From: Loigolactobacillus backii
GTDB taxonomy: Bacteria; Bacillota; Bacilli; Lactobacillales; Lactobacillaceae
NCBI RefSeq assembly: GCF_003946275.1
Contig: NZ_RHNQ01000003.1
Location: 1 to 64,000, forward strand
Length of the DNA: 64,000 nt
Direction: 5' to 3'
The position numbers were made by a program, and so were the translations under genes. The notes under the pieces are model-generated. The model was given only the letters and a program-made list of their open reading frames with translations, was not told where the DNA came from and searched no databases. Position 1 is the first letter of the stretch, and every line of letters starts with the position of its first letter. Shown here in pieces: positions 49,126-56,861 of the stretch.

Positions 49126-49160
49126 TATCCGCAGATTAAGGCTACTTTAATTAAATTAAT

Positions 49161-49334
49161 GGGAGTGTGACAAAAGTCGGTTTTGGGTTTACTGCGTAAC
49201 GTAAGCTAATCCAATAACAGTACTATGGTTATTGGATTAGCTGTAGTTAGGCACGTAAATCCAGACTTTTGGCGCACGTTCTAGAGCAATATTCGGAAAC
49301 AGTAAGAGGCTAAGACTTTTTGTCCCAGCCTCAT
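49161..49334 (+). repeat. Palindromic GACAAAAGTC repeat, long copy 1
   Basis: About 174 bases, nearly identical to the reverse complement of 56629-56801. Both ends carry GACAAAAGTC-type inverted sequences, and the centre is a strong hairpin (GCTAATCCAATAAC / GTTATTGGATTAGC). It lies between the CPBP gene and rex. The flanks may carry a decayed 13-bp duplication (8 of 13 positions match). Confidence 0.85.
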
Positions 49335-49347
49335 TAAATTTTGCGCA

Positions 49348-49383
49348 AAAAAACAACCAAGTCCTAATCTTGGTTGTTTTTTT
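49348..49383. terminator. Bidirectional terminator of rex
   Basis: AAAAAACAACCAAG and CTTGGTTGTTTTTT form a 14-base perfect stem with a 7-base loop and A/T tails at both ends, 9 bases after the rex stop codon. Confidence 0.92.
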
Positions 49384-49391
49384 GAACTATT

Positions 49392-50051
49392 TTATTTAGC
49401 AGTGTCGCTAGTGCCACCTTCATTACCGTAATGATCTAAAAAGTAGATCAACGTTTGTAACTCGTTGGCCAAATCAACATTTTGGATCCGAACAGTTGCC
49501 GGAACGGAAAGCCGAATTGGCGTAAAGTTCATGATTCCCTTTACGCCAGCCGCAACCAACTCATCAGCAACATCCTGCGCGTGATTAATTGGCACGGTTA
49601 AGATTGCGACATCGATTTGCTGAATCTGCAATTGTTCCTTCATATCTACCATTGGATAAACTGGCACACCACTTTGAATTGTGTTAGCAATCTCTTCATT
49701 AATATCGAAGGCTGCACTGATTCGAACACTATTCGTTTGTTGAAAATTATAGTTCAGTAATGCGTGCCCTAAATTACCAACCCCAACTAACGCAACATTG
49801 GTAAGTCGATCTTGATTTAAGGTCTTCTTGAAAAAATTGAGTAGATCTTCGACATCATAGCCGTAACCACGTTTTCCTAACGCCCCAAAGTAAGAAAAGT
49901 CGCGACGAATTGTTGCACTATCTACTTGTACTGCTTCTGAAAGTTCAGTTGATGAAACTCGGTTTGTGCCTGCGTTGAACAAAATGTTCAAATAGCGATA
50001 GTAAATCGGTAAACGTTTGGCAGTTGCCTTTGGTATTTTTGCCTCAGCCAT
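49392..50051 (-). CDS. rex: Redox-sensing transcriptional repressor Rex
   Basis: Rex senses the NADH/NAD+ ratio and represses fermentative genes when NAD+ is high. The 219-residue protein has an N-terminal winged helix ([18 protein letters not shown]...[29 protein letters not shown]) and a Rossmann domain with [16 protein letters not shown] (about 88-103), followed by the swapped C-terminal helix. A TTGCAT/TATTAT promoter contains a half Rex site. Rex-like operators at adhE in this window supply a likely target. Confidence 0.97.
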   Translation of the reverse strand: MAEAKIPKATAKRLPIYYRYLNILFNAGTNRVSSTELSEAVQVDSATIRRDFSYFGALGKRGYGYDVEDLLNFFKKTLNQDRLTNVALVGVGNLGHALLNYNFQQTNSVRISAAFDINEEIANTIQSGVPVYPMVDMKEQLQIQQIDVAILTVPINHAQDVADELVAAGVKGIMNFTPIRLSVPATVRIQNVDLANELQTLIYFLDHYGNEGGTSDTAK

Positions 50052-50112
50052 TGCTTATCCTCCATTAGTCATCTTAAATTAGCTTGTGAATTTATCTTAA
50101 TAGACAATGGTT

Positions 50113-50141
50113 ATAATACCGTATTTACTTGTGAAATGCAA
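50113..50141 (-). promoter_or_regulatory. Probable rex promoter with a half Rex site
   Basis: TTGCAT (50136-50141) and TATTAT (50113-50118) on the minus strand are spaced by 17 bases. The spacer contains TTCACAA, one arm of a Rex site, so autoregulation is possible but not established. Confidence 0.5.
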
Positions 50142-50393
50142 TTAGACTGTTTAAAATAACCACCAATTTATTTGGGAAAGGGATCACTTATCAACCTAAA
50201 CAGATCTCGAAAATACATGAAAACGCTTTAATAACCACCATAAACTTGTTCTTTTGTCTGTGAAAGCCGCAACTTTAATTTTCTTATGACTAGTACTGCT
50301 TTTCCTTTGTAAAAGTCGGCCACCTTTTGTCCCGCCCACTTATATGGTAAACTAGATTGAATAAATTGCTGAAATGAAAGGAAGGATTCCACT

Positions 50394-52352
50394 TTGATCT
50401 TACTGCAAGCACAAAACGTTGCCCGCCACTTTGGGGCCGATGTTTTGTTTGAACACGTTCAACTGGAAATTCAATCACAGGCGCGCGTCGCCTTGGTTGG
50501 CCGTAATGGGATCGGCAAATCAACATTGCTCAAGATCTTAGTTGGGCAAAATCCCCCTGATGTTGGCCAAGTGATCACAAGTAAAGGCGTCACAATTGGT
50601 TATCTACCTCAGGATACCGGCCTTGACTCAACCAAAACGATTTTTGCTGAAATGTTAACCGTTTTTGCTAAACTTCAAGCAATGGAAAAACGGATGCACA
50701 CTTTAGAACAACAATTAGGTGATCCCAAACTACTAGCCGACGAGGAAGCTTACCAAGCTACCTTAAAATCTTATGAACAGTTGCAACACGACTTTAGCGA
50801 CCAAAATGGCTACGGTTATCAGGCCGAAATTCGTACCGTTTTACACGGCTTTGCCTTTGGTGAAGACTATTATGATCACCCCATTAATGAGTTATCTGGT
50901 GGTCAGAAATCACGTTTGGCCATGGCTAAGCTACTTTTAGAAAAACACGATTTATTGATTTTAGATGAGCCAACTAACCATCTGGACATTGATACATTAA
51001 CTTGGCTAGAAGGTTATTTACAAGGCTACTCAGGTGCCCTGTTAATTGTTTCCCATGATCAGTACTTTCTTGATAAAGTGGCCAACGAGGTCTACGACAT
51101 GAGTCAGCATACCACCCGCCACTATAAAGGAAATTACACAAAGTACCGTGCTGAAAAAGCTGCCTACCAAGAACAAGAGTGGAAAGCTTACGAAAAACAA
51201 CAAGCAGAAATTAACAAGCTCGAAGATTTCGTTAACAAAAACATTGTGCGGGCTTCAACAACTAAACGGGCTCAAAGTCGGCGGAAACAGTTAGACAAAA
51301 TTGTCCGGTTGGAAAAACCGCAAAATGACAATAAGACCGTCCGCTTTAGTTTTAGTGAGGACAAGCCCTCTGGTAACCAAGTATTAGACGTCATTAACGC
51401 GGCTATCGGTTACAGTGCCACCCATGTTTTGGCGGACCCCATTGACCTGCACCTAAAACGTCATGAAGCAATTGCCATTACCGGCCCGAATGGTGTTGGC
51501 AAATCAACACTGCTAAAAAGTATCTTAAAACAAATTCCGTTTTTGCGCGGTGAGGCAAAACTAGGTGCAGGCGTTGACATTGGCTATTACGATCAGGAAC
51601 AGGAAAACCTCCACCGTAATAAAACCGTTCTAAACGAAATTTGGGATGAGCATTCAACCATGCCTGAAGTCAATATTCGCAGCATTCTGGGCAGTTTTCT
51701 TTTTACCGGTAAGGATGTTGAAAAATCAGTTGCTGCCCTTTCTGGTGGCGAAAAAGCTCAGTTAATGTTAGTCAAACTAGCAATGAACCATAATAACTTT
51801 TTGATTCTCGATGAACCCACTAACCATTTGGACATTGATAGTAAGGAAGTTCTAGAAAAGGCATTACTTCATTACGATGGGACTATTTTATTTGTTTCAC
51901 ATGATCGCTACTTTATGAACCGCATCGCTAGTAACGTGGTGGAATTGTCCCGCCAAGGTACGAAGCGTTATCTTGGTAACTATGATTATTACGTGGATAA
52001 AAAGGCCGAGGAAGCGGCAATTACGGCCGAAAAAATGGCCAATGCGGGCCCAACTGAAGTTGTGAGCCACGCAGCAGCACCAGCTCAACAGGACTATCAG
52101 CTCAATAAGGAACAACAAAAAAAGGAACGCAAACTCAGTCGCGAAGTTGCGGCACTGGAGCAACAAATGACAACGTTAGACCAGCAAAGTCATGACCTTC
52201 AAGTTGCAATGACGCAACCTGATGTTTTGGCCGCCCCAACTAAGTTAACTGAATTGCAGCAACAATTGGAAACAATCACTGCACAACAAAATCAAGTTGA
52301 AACGGATTGGGAAGAAAAAAGTTTGGCCTTGGAAGAATTAACGGGTGATTAG
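50394..52352 (+). CDS. ABC-F family ATPase (YdiF-like)
   Basis: A 652-residue soluble protein with two ABC domains and no membrane segments. Walker A motifs are VGRNGIGKSTLLKIL and TGPNGVGKSTLLKSI; signatures are LSGGQKSRLAMAKLLL and LSGGEKAQLMLVKLAM; Walker B sequences are LLILDEPTNHLDI (first) and FLILDEPTNHLDI (second). A P-site-type linker lies between the domains and a coiled-coil tail follows (about 575-650). ABC-F proteins act on the ribosome in translation or resistance; this one matches B. subtilis YdiF by sequence and by position next to rex. It starts with TTG, 8 bases after AAGGAAGG. Confidence 0.93.
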   Translation: MILLQAQNVARHFGADVLFEHVQLEIQSQARVALVGRNGIGKSTLLKILVGQNPPDVGQVITSKGVTIGYLPQDTGLDSTKTIFAEMLTVFAKLQAMEKRMHTLEQQLGDPKLLADEEAYQATLKSYEQLQHDFSDQNGYGYQAEIRTVLHGFAFGEDYYDHPINELSGGQKSRLAMAKLLLEKHDLLILDEPTNHLDIDTLTWLEGYLQGYSGALLIVSHDQYFLDKVANEVYDMSQHTTRHYKGNYTKYRAEKAAYQEQEWKAYEKQQAEINKLEDFVNKNIVRASTTKRAQSRRKQLDKIVRLEKPQNDNKTVRFSFSEDKPSGNQVLDVINAAIGYSATHVLADPIDLHLKRHEAIAITGPNGVGKSTLLKSILKQIPFLRGEAKLGAGVDIGYYDQEQENLHRNKTVLNEIWDEHSTMPEVNIRSILGSFLFTGKDVEKSVAALSGGEKAQLMLVKLAMNHNNFLILDEPTNHLDIDSKEVLEKALLHYDGTILFVSHDRYFMNRIASNVVELSRQGTKRYLGNYDYYVDKKAEEAAITAEKMANAGPTEVVSHAAAPAQQDYQLNKEQQKKERKLSREVAALEQQMTTLDQQSHDLQVAMTQPDVLAAPTKLTELQQQLETITAQQNQVETDWEEKSLALEELTGD

Positions 52353-52413
52353 CGTTTTTTAGTCTAAATCGTATTTTCCCAGTATTCCCTAGAAAATCTT
52401 TAAAAAAGCAGCA

Positions 52414-52500
52414 ACAAAAATAACGACCACTATTGGTGGCTTATTCACAAGCTAGCAAAATGCTAGTAGGATAAGCTTCACAATCGCGGTCGTTATTTTT
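52414..52500. terminator. Long bidirectional terminator of the ABC-F gene and tsaD
   Basis: AAAAATAACGACC and GGTCGTTATTTTT arms (13 bases) enclose a long loop that itself contains GCTAGC/GCTAG-like hairpins. The right arm runs into the tsaD stop codon. The structure is similar in style to other long-loop palindromes in the window. Confidence 0.75.
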
Positions 52501-53542
52501 AATTTAGCACTTCTTCAGCGTAGGCAAAGGACAAACTGGGATCGGCATTTAAATCTAAATCAGCACGAGCACCTCGCGCCATCATAACGTGAGCCGCAGC
52601 CCCAATCATTGCCCCGTTATCGCTACACAAACGAATCGGTGGCACCACAAAATCCAAGTTAGGATCTTCCTGGTCGATTGCGCTGGTTAAGGCACTACGT
52701 AAAGCCGAATTAGCGGCAACACCACCGGCCAAAACCAGTTGGCCAACGCCATAGGCTTGACAAGCTCGCATTGTTTTCGTGATCAAAACATCAATCACAC
52801 TAGCCTGAAAGCTAGCCGCCAAATCAGGTTTCGATAGTTTTTCACCTCGTTGCTCAGCATTGTGCACTTTATTGATAAAAGCACTCTTCAAGCCACTAAA
52901 ACTAAAATCATAGTTAGCGTCTTTAATCATTGCCCGAGGAAAGTTAAACGTATCCTGCCCTAATTTACTTAAATCGTCAATCTTCTTGCCGGCAGGATAA
53001 GCCAAATTGAGTACCCGCCCGACTTTGTCAAAGGCCTCACCAGCAGCATCATCTCTGGTGTCACCAATGATTTCAAACTCACCAGCCCCACGCATGTAAA
53101 CTAACTCCGTATGGCCGCCTGACACTAATAACGCCATCAGCGGATAAACCAGTGGCTTAACTAAACGAGCCGCATAGATATGACCTGCCATGTGGTTAAC
53201 GGGAATCAACGGTAATTGATGGGCAAAGGCAACTGCCTTGGCCGCAGAAACGCCAATCAACAGTGCGCCAACTAGTCCTGGACCGTAAGTGACCGCAACC
53301 GCTGTTAAATCCCCGTAGGTTACGCCAGCCTGCGTCATTGCCTCTTCGGCACACAAGGTCACCTGTTCAACGTGATGGCGACTGGCAACTTCCGGAACCA
53401 CACCGCCAAAACGCTTTTGGCTGTTAATCTGTGAAGCGATCACATTACTACGAATTTTGACGCCATCTTCAACCACCGCCACACTGGTTTCGTCACAACT
53501 TGATTCAAACGCTAAAATTAATTCTGGTTTCTTTTCAGTCAC
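52499..53542 (-). CDS. tsaD: tRNA N6-adenosine threonylcarbamoyltransferase TsaD
   Basis: TsaD transfers threonylcarbamoyl to A37 of ANN-decoding tRNAs (t6A) with TsaB and TsaE. The 347-residue ASKHA-fold protein shows [15 protein letters not shown], the metal-binding [14 protein letters not shown] (H-x3-H), [25 protein letters not shown] and the C-terminal [12 protein letters not shown] and [14 protein letters not shown]. It is the last gene of the tsaB-rimI-rimI-tsaD cluster. The tsaE partner is not in this window. Confidence 0.97.
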   Translation of the reverse strand: MTEKKPELILAFESSCDETSVAVVEDGVKIRSNVIASQINSQKRFGGVVPEVASRHHVEQVTLCAEEAMTQAGVTYGDLTAVAVTYGPGLVGALLIGVSAAKAVAFAHQLPLIPVNHMAGHIYAARLVKPLVYPLMALLVSGGHTELVYMRGAGEFEIIGDTRDDAAGEAFDKVGRVLNLAYPAGKKIDDLSKLGQDTFNFPRAMIKDANYDFSFSGLKSAFINKVHNAEQRGEKLSKPDLAASFQASVIDVLITKTMRACQAYGVGQLVLAGGVAANSALRSALTSAIDQEDPNLDFVVPPIRLCSDNGAMIGAAAHVMMARGARADLDLNADPSLSFAYAEEVLN

Positions 53543-53553
53543 CGTCTTGTCTC

Positions 53554-54021
53554 CTACCTTCCTTGCCAGTACTTCTCCATAACCAACGCATCTTCAGTTG
53601 GATTAGCGTAATACGCCTTTCGCTGCGTCAAAAGTTGAAACCCCAACTTTTGATATAACTGCTGCGCCGCCAAATTTGTTCCGCGAACCTCCAACAAAAA
53701 ACGGCACGCTTCAGTCTGCCGCGCTAATAGCCGCTGCCATAATGCCCAGGCCAAACCTTGTCGCTGAAAATCACGGTGAATAGCAAGGTTCGTGATCTCA
53801 AGTTCCGCAAATAATTTTGTGTAACTAACAAACCCCACTAGCCGCCCATTCAACTTTAAAAAACCGTAAAATTGATAATCGGTTTGCATATTTTCTTGAA
53901 AACTAGTTTGACTCCACGGTGAACCAAATTGATAACTTGCTTCACACAATTGAAAACAGGCCTTACTCAATTTCGCGGCGTGTGCCACAAGGTCCGTCTT
54001 TGTCGGAAAATAAAACACCAC
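53554..54021 (-). CDS. rimI: GNAT-family acetyltransferase (RimI-like), gene 1
   Basis: A 155-residue GNAT-fold enzyme. The acetyl-CoA-binding motif A is present as [22 protein letters not shown] and is followed by [22 protein letters not shown]. RimI acetylates the N-terminus of ribosomal protein S18 in Escherichia coli, and homologs are usually found beside tsaB and tsaD, as here. An adjacent gene encodes another GNAT, so either may be the true RimI. It lies 11 bases from tsaD. Confidence 0.88.
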   Translation of the reverse strand: MVFYFPTKTDLVAHAAKLSKACFQLCEASYQFGSPWSQTSFQENMQTDYQFYGFLKLNGRLVGFVSYTKLFAELEITNLAIHRDFQRQGLAWALWQRLLARQTEACRFLLEVRGTNLAAQQLYQKLGFQLLTQRKAYYANPTEDALVMEKYWQGR

Positions 54022-54025
54022 AGTC

Positions 54026-54574
54026 TTAATTCTCCTCGCCTAAAGGCAACATCATATTCAACGCATCTTCATGATTAACAACGTAGTAAGAACGTTTGAT
54101 ATTCTGATCCAAAAAACCCAGCTGATGGTATAAATGCTTAGCGGGCTCGTTTGAAACTCGTACTTCTAGTGTTAACCTAGCAGACGGAAGATCCGCCGCC
54201 CGTTGGATCATACTTAACATCAAAAAACGACCAATCCCAAAATTTTGAAATTTAGGTACGACAGCAATATTGGTCACGTGTGATTCAGTTTTAGTAAACC
54301 AGCAACCAATAAAGGCCACAATTTCGCCCTCAAAAATAAGGACAACGTAAAGTGACTGGGTTGTCTTTTTCAACTCACTTAAAAAAGCCGCCCGGTCCCA
54401 AGGCGTTGTGCCAGCATAACATTGCCGTTCAACTTCCAACAAGTCGTCGACATCATCTTGTTGAGCTCGGCGCATGCTAAAATTTTGCCCACCAAGGTTC
54501 ACTGCCTGATCGAGAAAATTCAATGTTGGCTTTGTATTCGAATGTTGGTACCAATCCTTAAATCTCTTCCACAT
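54026..54574 (-). CDS. rimI: GNAT-family acetyltransferase (RimI-like), gene 2, with N-terminal extension
   Basis: A 182-residue GNAT protein. Motif A is NIAVVPKFQNFGIGRFLMLSM, followed by LTLEVRVSNEPAKHLYHQLGFLDQNIKRSYYVVNHEDALNMML, close to canonical RimI. The N-terminal about 30 residues (MWKRFKDWYQHSNTKPTLNF) precede the domain and are not typical. ATG 54574 lies in an overlap with tsaB (stop at 54558). The two GNAT genes are tandem and clearly diverged; they probably have different targets. Confidence 0.88.
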   Translation of the reverse strand: MWKRFKDWYQHSNTKPTLNFLDQAVNLGGQNFSMRRAQQDDVDDLLEVERQCYAGTTPWDRAAFLSELKKTTQSLYVVLIFEGEIVAFIGCWFTKTESHVTNIAVVPKFQNFGIGRFLMLSMIQRAADLPSARLTLEVRVSNEPAKHLYHQLGFLDQNIKRSYYVVNHEDALNMMLPLGEEN

Positions 54575-55286
54575 ACGGTTCGTGCCCCTCATTTGTGGGA
54601 TGCTGCTTCAACCAATTCGCCTCTGCCTCGGTAATCCGTAAATAATTTGGTGCAAACCGATGAATATTCGCCACTGGTTGGGCAGTTTGGCCAAGTAACG
54701 CCAATTTACTAGCGTGTGGTAAATTATCAATCCCACTAACAAACTGTGCTTGTTGCCCTAACTTAGCCGTAATTTGTGGCCGAAACGACTCAACGTCATC
54801 GCCAATAAACTGCAACGGTGCCGTTTGCGTAGCCAATTCGGCAAGCCAACTAGCCATCGGTGTGTGACGGTCGGCCAAAACTGAAACTAATTCACCATTC
54901 TGCCACCGATAAGCCCCAGTAAAGGCCGCATCCCGGCGAGCATTAAAGACCGGAATAATTAAACCGGCCGAAGTTGTCACGTTGGCTGCCAAAGCCGCTA
55001 AACTAGAAATTCCGACTAATTCTTTATGCAATGTCCAAGCAAACGTTTTGGCCGTAGTCACGGCAATTCGAATTCCAGTATAGGAACCAGGACCCTGAGC
55101 AACAACAAAGCGATCAACGGCCGCTGGTAATAGACTTGTACTCTTAAATAGTTGGGCAACTGCCGGCATTAAACTTTCACTGTGCGTCTTACGAACGTTA
55201 ATGGTTGTTTCACCTAAAACAGTTTGGTCGCGGACAAGTGCAACACTCATTGCGCGGTTAGATGTATCAATTGCTAAAACTAACAT
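54558..55286 (-). CDS. tsaB: tRNA threonylcarbamoyladenosine biosynthesis protein TsaB
   Basis: TsaB (YeaZ) is the inactive partner that activates TsaD. The 242-residue ASKHA-fold protein begins MLVLAIDTSNRAMSVALV and includes VVAQGPGSYTGIRIAVTTAKTFAW and PVFNARRDAAFTGAY. ATG 55286 has AAGGAAG 6 bases upstream; the frame up to 55325 is not used. It starts the cluster tsaB-rimI-rimI-tsaD, and overlaps the next gene. Confidence 0.95.
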   Translation of the reverse strand: MLVLAIDTSNRAMSVALVRDQTVLGETTINVRKTHSESLMPAVAQLFKSTSLLPAAVDRFVVAQGPGSYTGIRIAVTTAKTFAWTLHKELVGISSLAALAANVTTSAGLIIPVFNARRDAAFTGAYRWQNGELVSVLADRHTPMASWLAELATQTAPLQFIGDDVESFRPQITAKLGQQAQFVSGIDNLPHASKLALLGQTAQPVANIHRFAPNYLRITEAEANWLKQHPTNEGHEPYVEEI

Positions 55287-55488
55287 CTCGAACTTCCTTT
55301 TTAGTATTTGTTGGTATCGTAGCACAAATTAGCCTTTTTTTCATTAGTTGTTACCTAAAGGCTCTTAAAAAAATATGTCTATTTTGCATTTTTAAATATA
55401 GCCTAGTGCAGATTTGAAAGGCGGCCAGACTCAATTTCATAATTGAGAAGTGTCTTTTTTGATACTCACTAGTCCTTTTTGATCACAA

Positions 55489-55602
55489 AAGTGGACCAAA
55501 AGCCAATTACTGCTGGTGACCACCAAAAGTGTTTCGGCCGTTTCACGACCAAGCCACTCTCTTAGGCCAATCCTCAGAATTTCATTGCCTTTTGGTCCAC
55601 TT
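55489..55602. repeat. Long-loop palindrome, family copy 2, downstream of folT
   Basis: AAGTGGACCAAAAG (55489-55502) and CTTTTGGTCCACTT (55589-55602) form perfect 14-base arms around 86 bases, which themselves show smaller hairpins. It lies immediately after folT on the minus strand. The right arm with TTCATTGCC before it resembles that of 26343-26425. Confidence 0.7.
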
Positions 55603-55607
55603 ATTTT

Positions 55608-56138
55608 TTACAATCTATCCCGCAAACTTAACATATTGCGGTTTGTTCCCAGCCAATACACCAACAGAACTTGAATTGGCGTTAATATTAAGTCCTTTAA
55701 AATTCGGATGGGTAAAATCCCCCAAAATGGCGTTTTATAAAGAATTGTTAGCCACAATGTATTTAAAAAGACGTTAACGACAAGCATAATAATTAAGGTA
55801 GCCATAATAACCCGCCACCAACTCATGTTTTGCCGGTAAAAGAACACCCCATAAATGACGCCGCCTAAGAATGCCGAAATAGTAAAACCGACAAAATAGG
55901 TCCCCGAACCGCCAAGTATTAAGGTATTAACTAAATCACAAATCACCGCTGCTAGTCCTGCCCACCAGGGTCCAAACCACCAACCCATAATAAACGTGGC
56001 CAGAAAAACAAAATCCACCCGGACTGACCAAATTCCAAACACGGGAAACTTACCAAGCACTAATTGCAGTGCCATTAGTAGACCCAGAATCGCAATACTG
56101 CGCGCACTGAGCCGTTTACCTGTTAAAGCTACTTTCAA
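55608..56138 (-). CDS. folT: ECF transporter S component, FolT folate-specific family
   Basis: A 176-residue membrane protein with about six helices: ILGLLMALQLVLGKF, LATFIMGWWFGPWWAGLAAVICDLV, YFVGFTISAFLGGVIYGVFF and others. The pattern NTLWL and ILKDLILTPIQVLLVYWL matches FolT substrate-binding subunits, which work with shared EcfAA'T ATPase modules to import folates. GAGGAG is 8 bases before a TTG at 56138, so that start is chosen; ATG 56147 abuts the site. The upstream tetrahydrofolate riboswitch supports the substrate assignment independently. Confidence 0.9.
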   Translation of the reverse strand: MKVALTGKRLSARSIAILGLLMALQLVLGKFPVFGIWSVRVDFVFLATFIMGWWFGPWWAGLAAVICDLVNTLILGGSGTYFVGFTISAFLGGVIYGVFFYRQNMSWWRVIMATLIIMLVVNVFLNTLWLTILYKTPFWGILPIRILKDLILTPIQVLLVYWLGTNRNMLSLRDRL

Positions 56139-56203
56139 ACTGGACATCTCCTCTTGGAGTGCCACAAATATGAGATCGTGCATTTAGCTTTGTAGCCAAG
56201 TGT

Positions 56204-56245
56204 CTAGTTCAGCAAACCGTCACGTGAGGCGTCCCTCACGCACAC
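56204..56245 (-). CDS. Possible 13-codon leader ORF after the THF riboswitch
   Basis: GGGGGAGG (56255-56262) lies directly after the aptamer and is 9 bases upstream of a GTG that opens a 13-codon frame, ending at TAG (56204). It covers a CGTGAGG/CCTCACG hairpin. It may be a regulated leader peptide or chance. Confidence 0.35.
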   Translation of the reverse strand: MCVRDASRDGLLN

Positions 56246-56265
56246 CTTGAGAAACCTCCCCCAAA

Positions 56266-56366
56266 ATATGCGGCGAATGCGGCAAAGAAATCGCAACCAA
56301 TATCGGTTTTCGGGTGACGTTCACATTCCGTTCCGTCAGCACTTAACGCTCCTAGCCTACTCCGTT
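56266..56366 (-). promoter_or_regulatory. Tetrahydrofolate (THF) riboswitch upstream of folT
   Basis: On the minus strand the leader has CGGAGTAG, GCGTTAAGTG (exact match to the conserved THF core), a TGACG/CGTCA hairpin whose loop GGAATG can pair with CATTC in GCCGCATTCGCC (the family pseudoknot), and a conserved CCGAA preceding an AACC/GGTT hairpin. These are the hallmarks of the folT-associated THF aptamer. Ligand binding should lower FolT production when folate is plentiful. Confidence 0.85.
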
Positions 56367-56385
56367 ATTTTTTTGTACATTTTTC

Positions 56386-56414
56386 ATTATACTGCTTCAA
56401 ATTCACCAGGCCAA
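56386..56414 (-). promoter_or_regulatory. Probable folT promoter
   Basis: TTGGCC (56409-56414) and a consensus TATAAT (56386-56391) on the minus strand are spaced 17 bases apart, 20 bases before the riboswitch. Confidence 0.65.
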
Positions 56415-56592
56415 CTAGTTAGGCGAAGTTTTTTAATTATTGTTAAAAAAAAATGAGAAAAAGCTTGGCGAACTCTGATTAAAATCACGGTTTAATTTCA
56501 TTTTCGTTCCTTATTATCAAGAATGTAACCAAAACAAACCAAACCTTTTTCATTTTTCGACTCTTTTTCGTAACTGAAAAGAGACTCTCCCC

Positions 56593-56627
56593 AGACCATC
56601 TTCTTCCCCGAAGATGGTCTTTTTTTA
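56593..56627 (+). terminator. Orphan intrinsic terminator
   Basis: AGACCATCTTC and GAAGATGGTCT form an 11-base perfect stem with a 6-base loop and TTTTTTT tail on the plus strand. No plus-strand gene precedes it within this region, so it may end a short untranslated RNA or be read-through control for ansA. Confidence 0.85.
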
Positions 56628-56813
56628 AATGAGGCTGGGACAAAAGTCCTAGCCTCTTACTGTTTCTGAACATTGCTCTAGAATGTGCGCCAAAAGTCTG
56701 GATTTACGTGCCTAACTACAGCTAATCCAATAACCATAGTACGGTTATTGGATTAGCTTACGTTACGCAGTAAACCCAAAACCGACTTTTGTCACACTCC
56801 CTTTTTTTAAATG
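56619..56813 (-). mobile_element. Palindromic GACAAAAGTC repeat, long copy 2, with 13-bp target duplication
   Basis: The repeat body (56629-56801) is the reverse complement of 49161-49334 with about six differences. CTTTTTTTAAATG occurs at 56619-56631 and again at 56801-56813, directly flanking the element. That is the mark of a target-site duplication; the target was the T-tail of the 56593 terminator. It encodes no protein and is MITE-like. Confidence 0.75.
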
Positions 56814-56861
56814 CAAAATAAAGTTATCATTTAGATTAAATAAACGCTCTAGGAGGTTACA

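Noticed and set aside
56485-56673. 62-codon minus-strand frame
   Set aside because: It is made of the terminator hairpin and the end of the mobile repeat; no translation signal.
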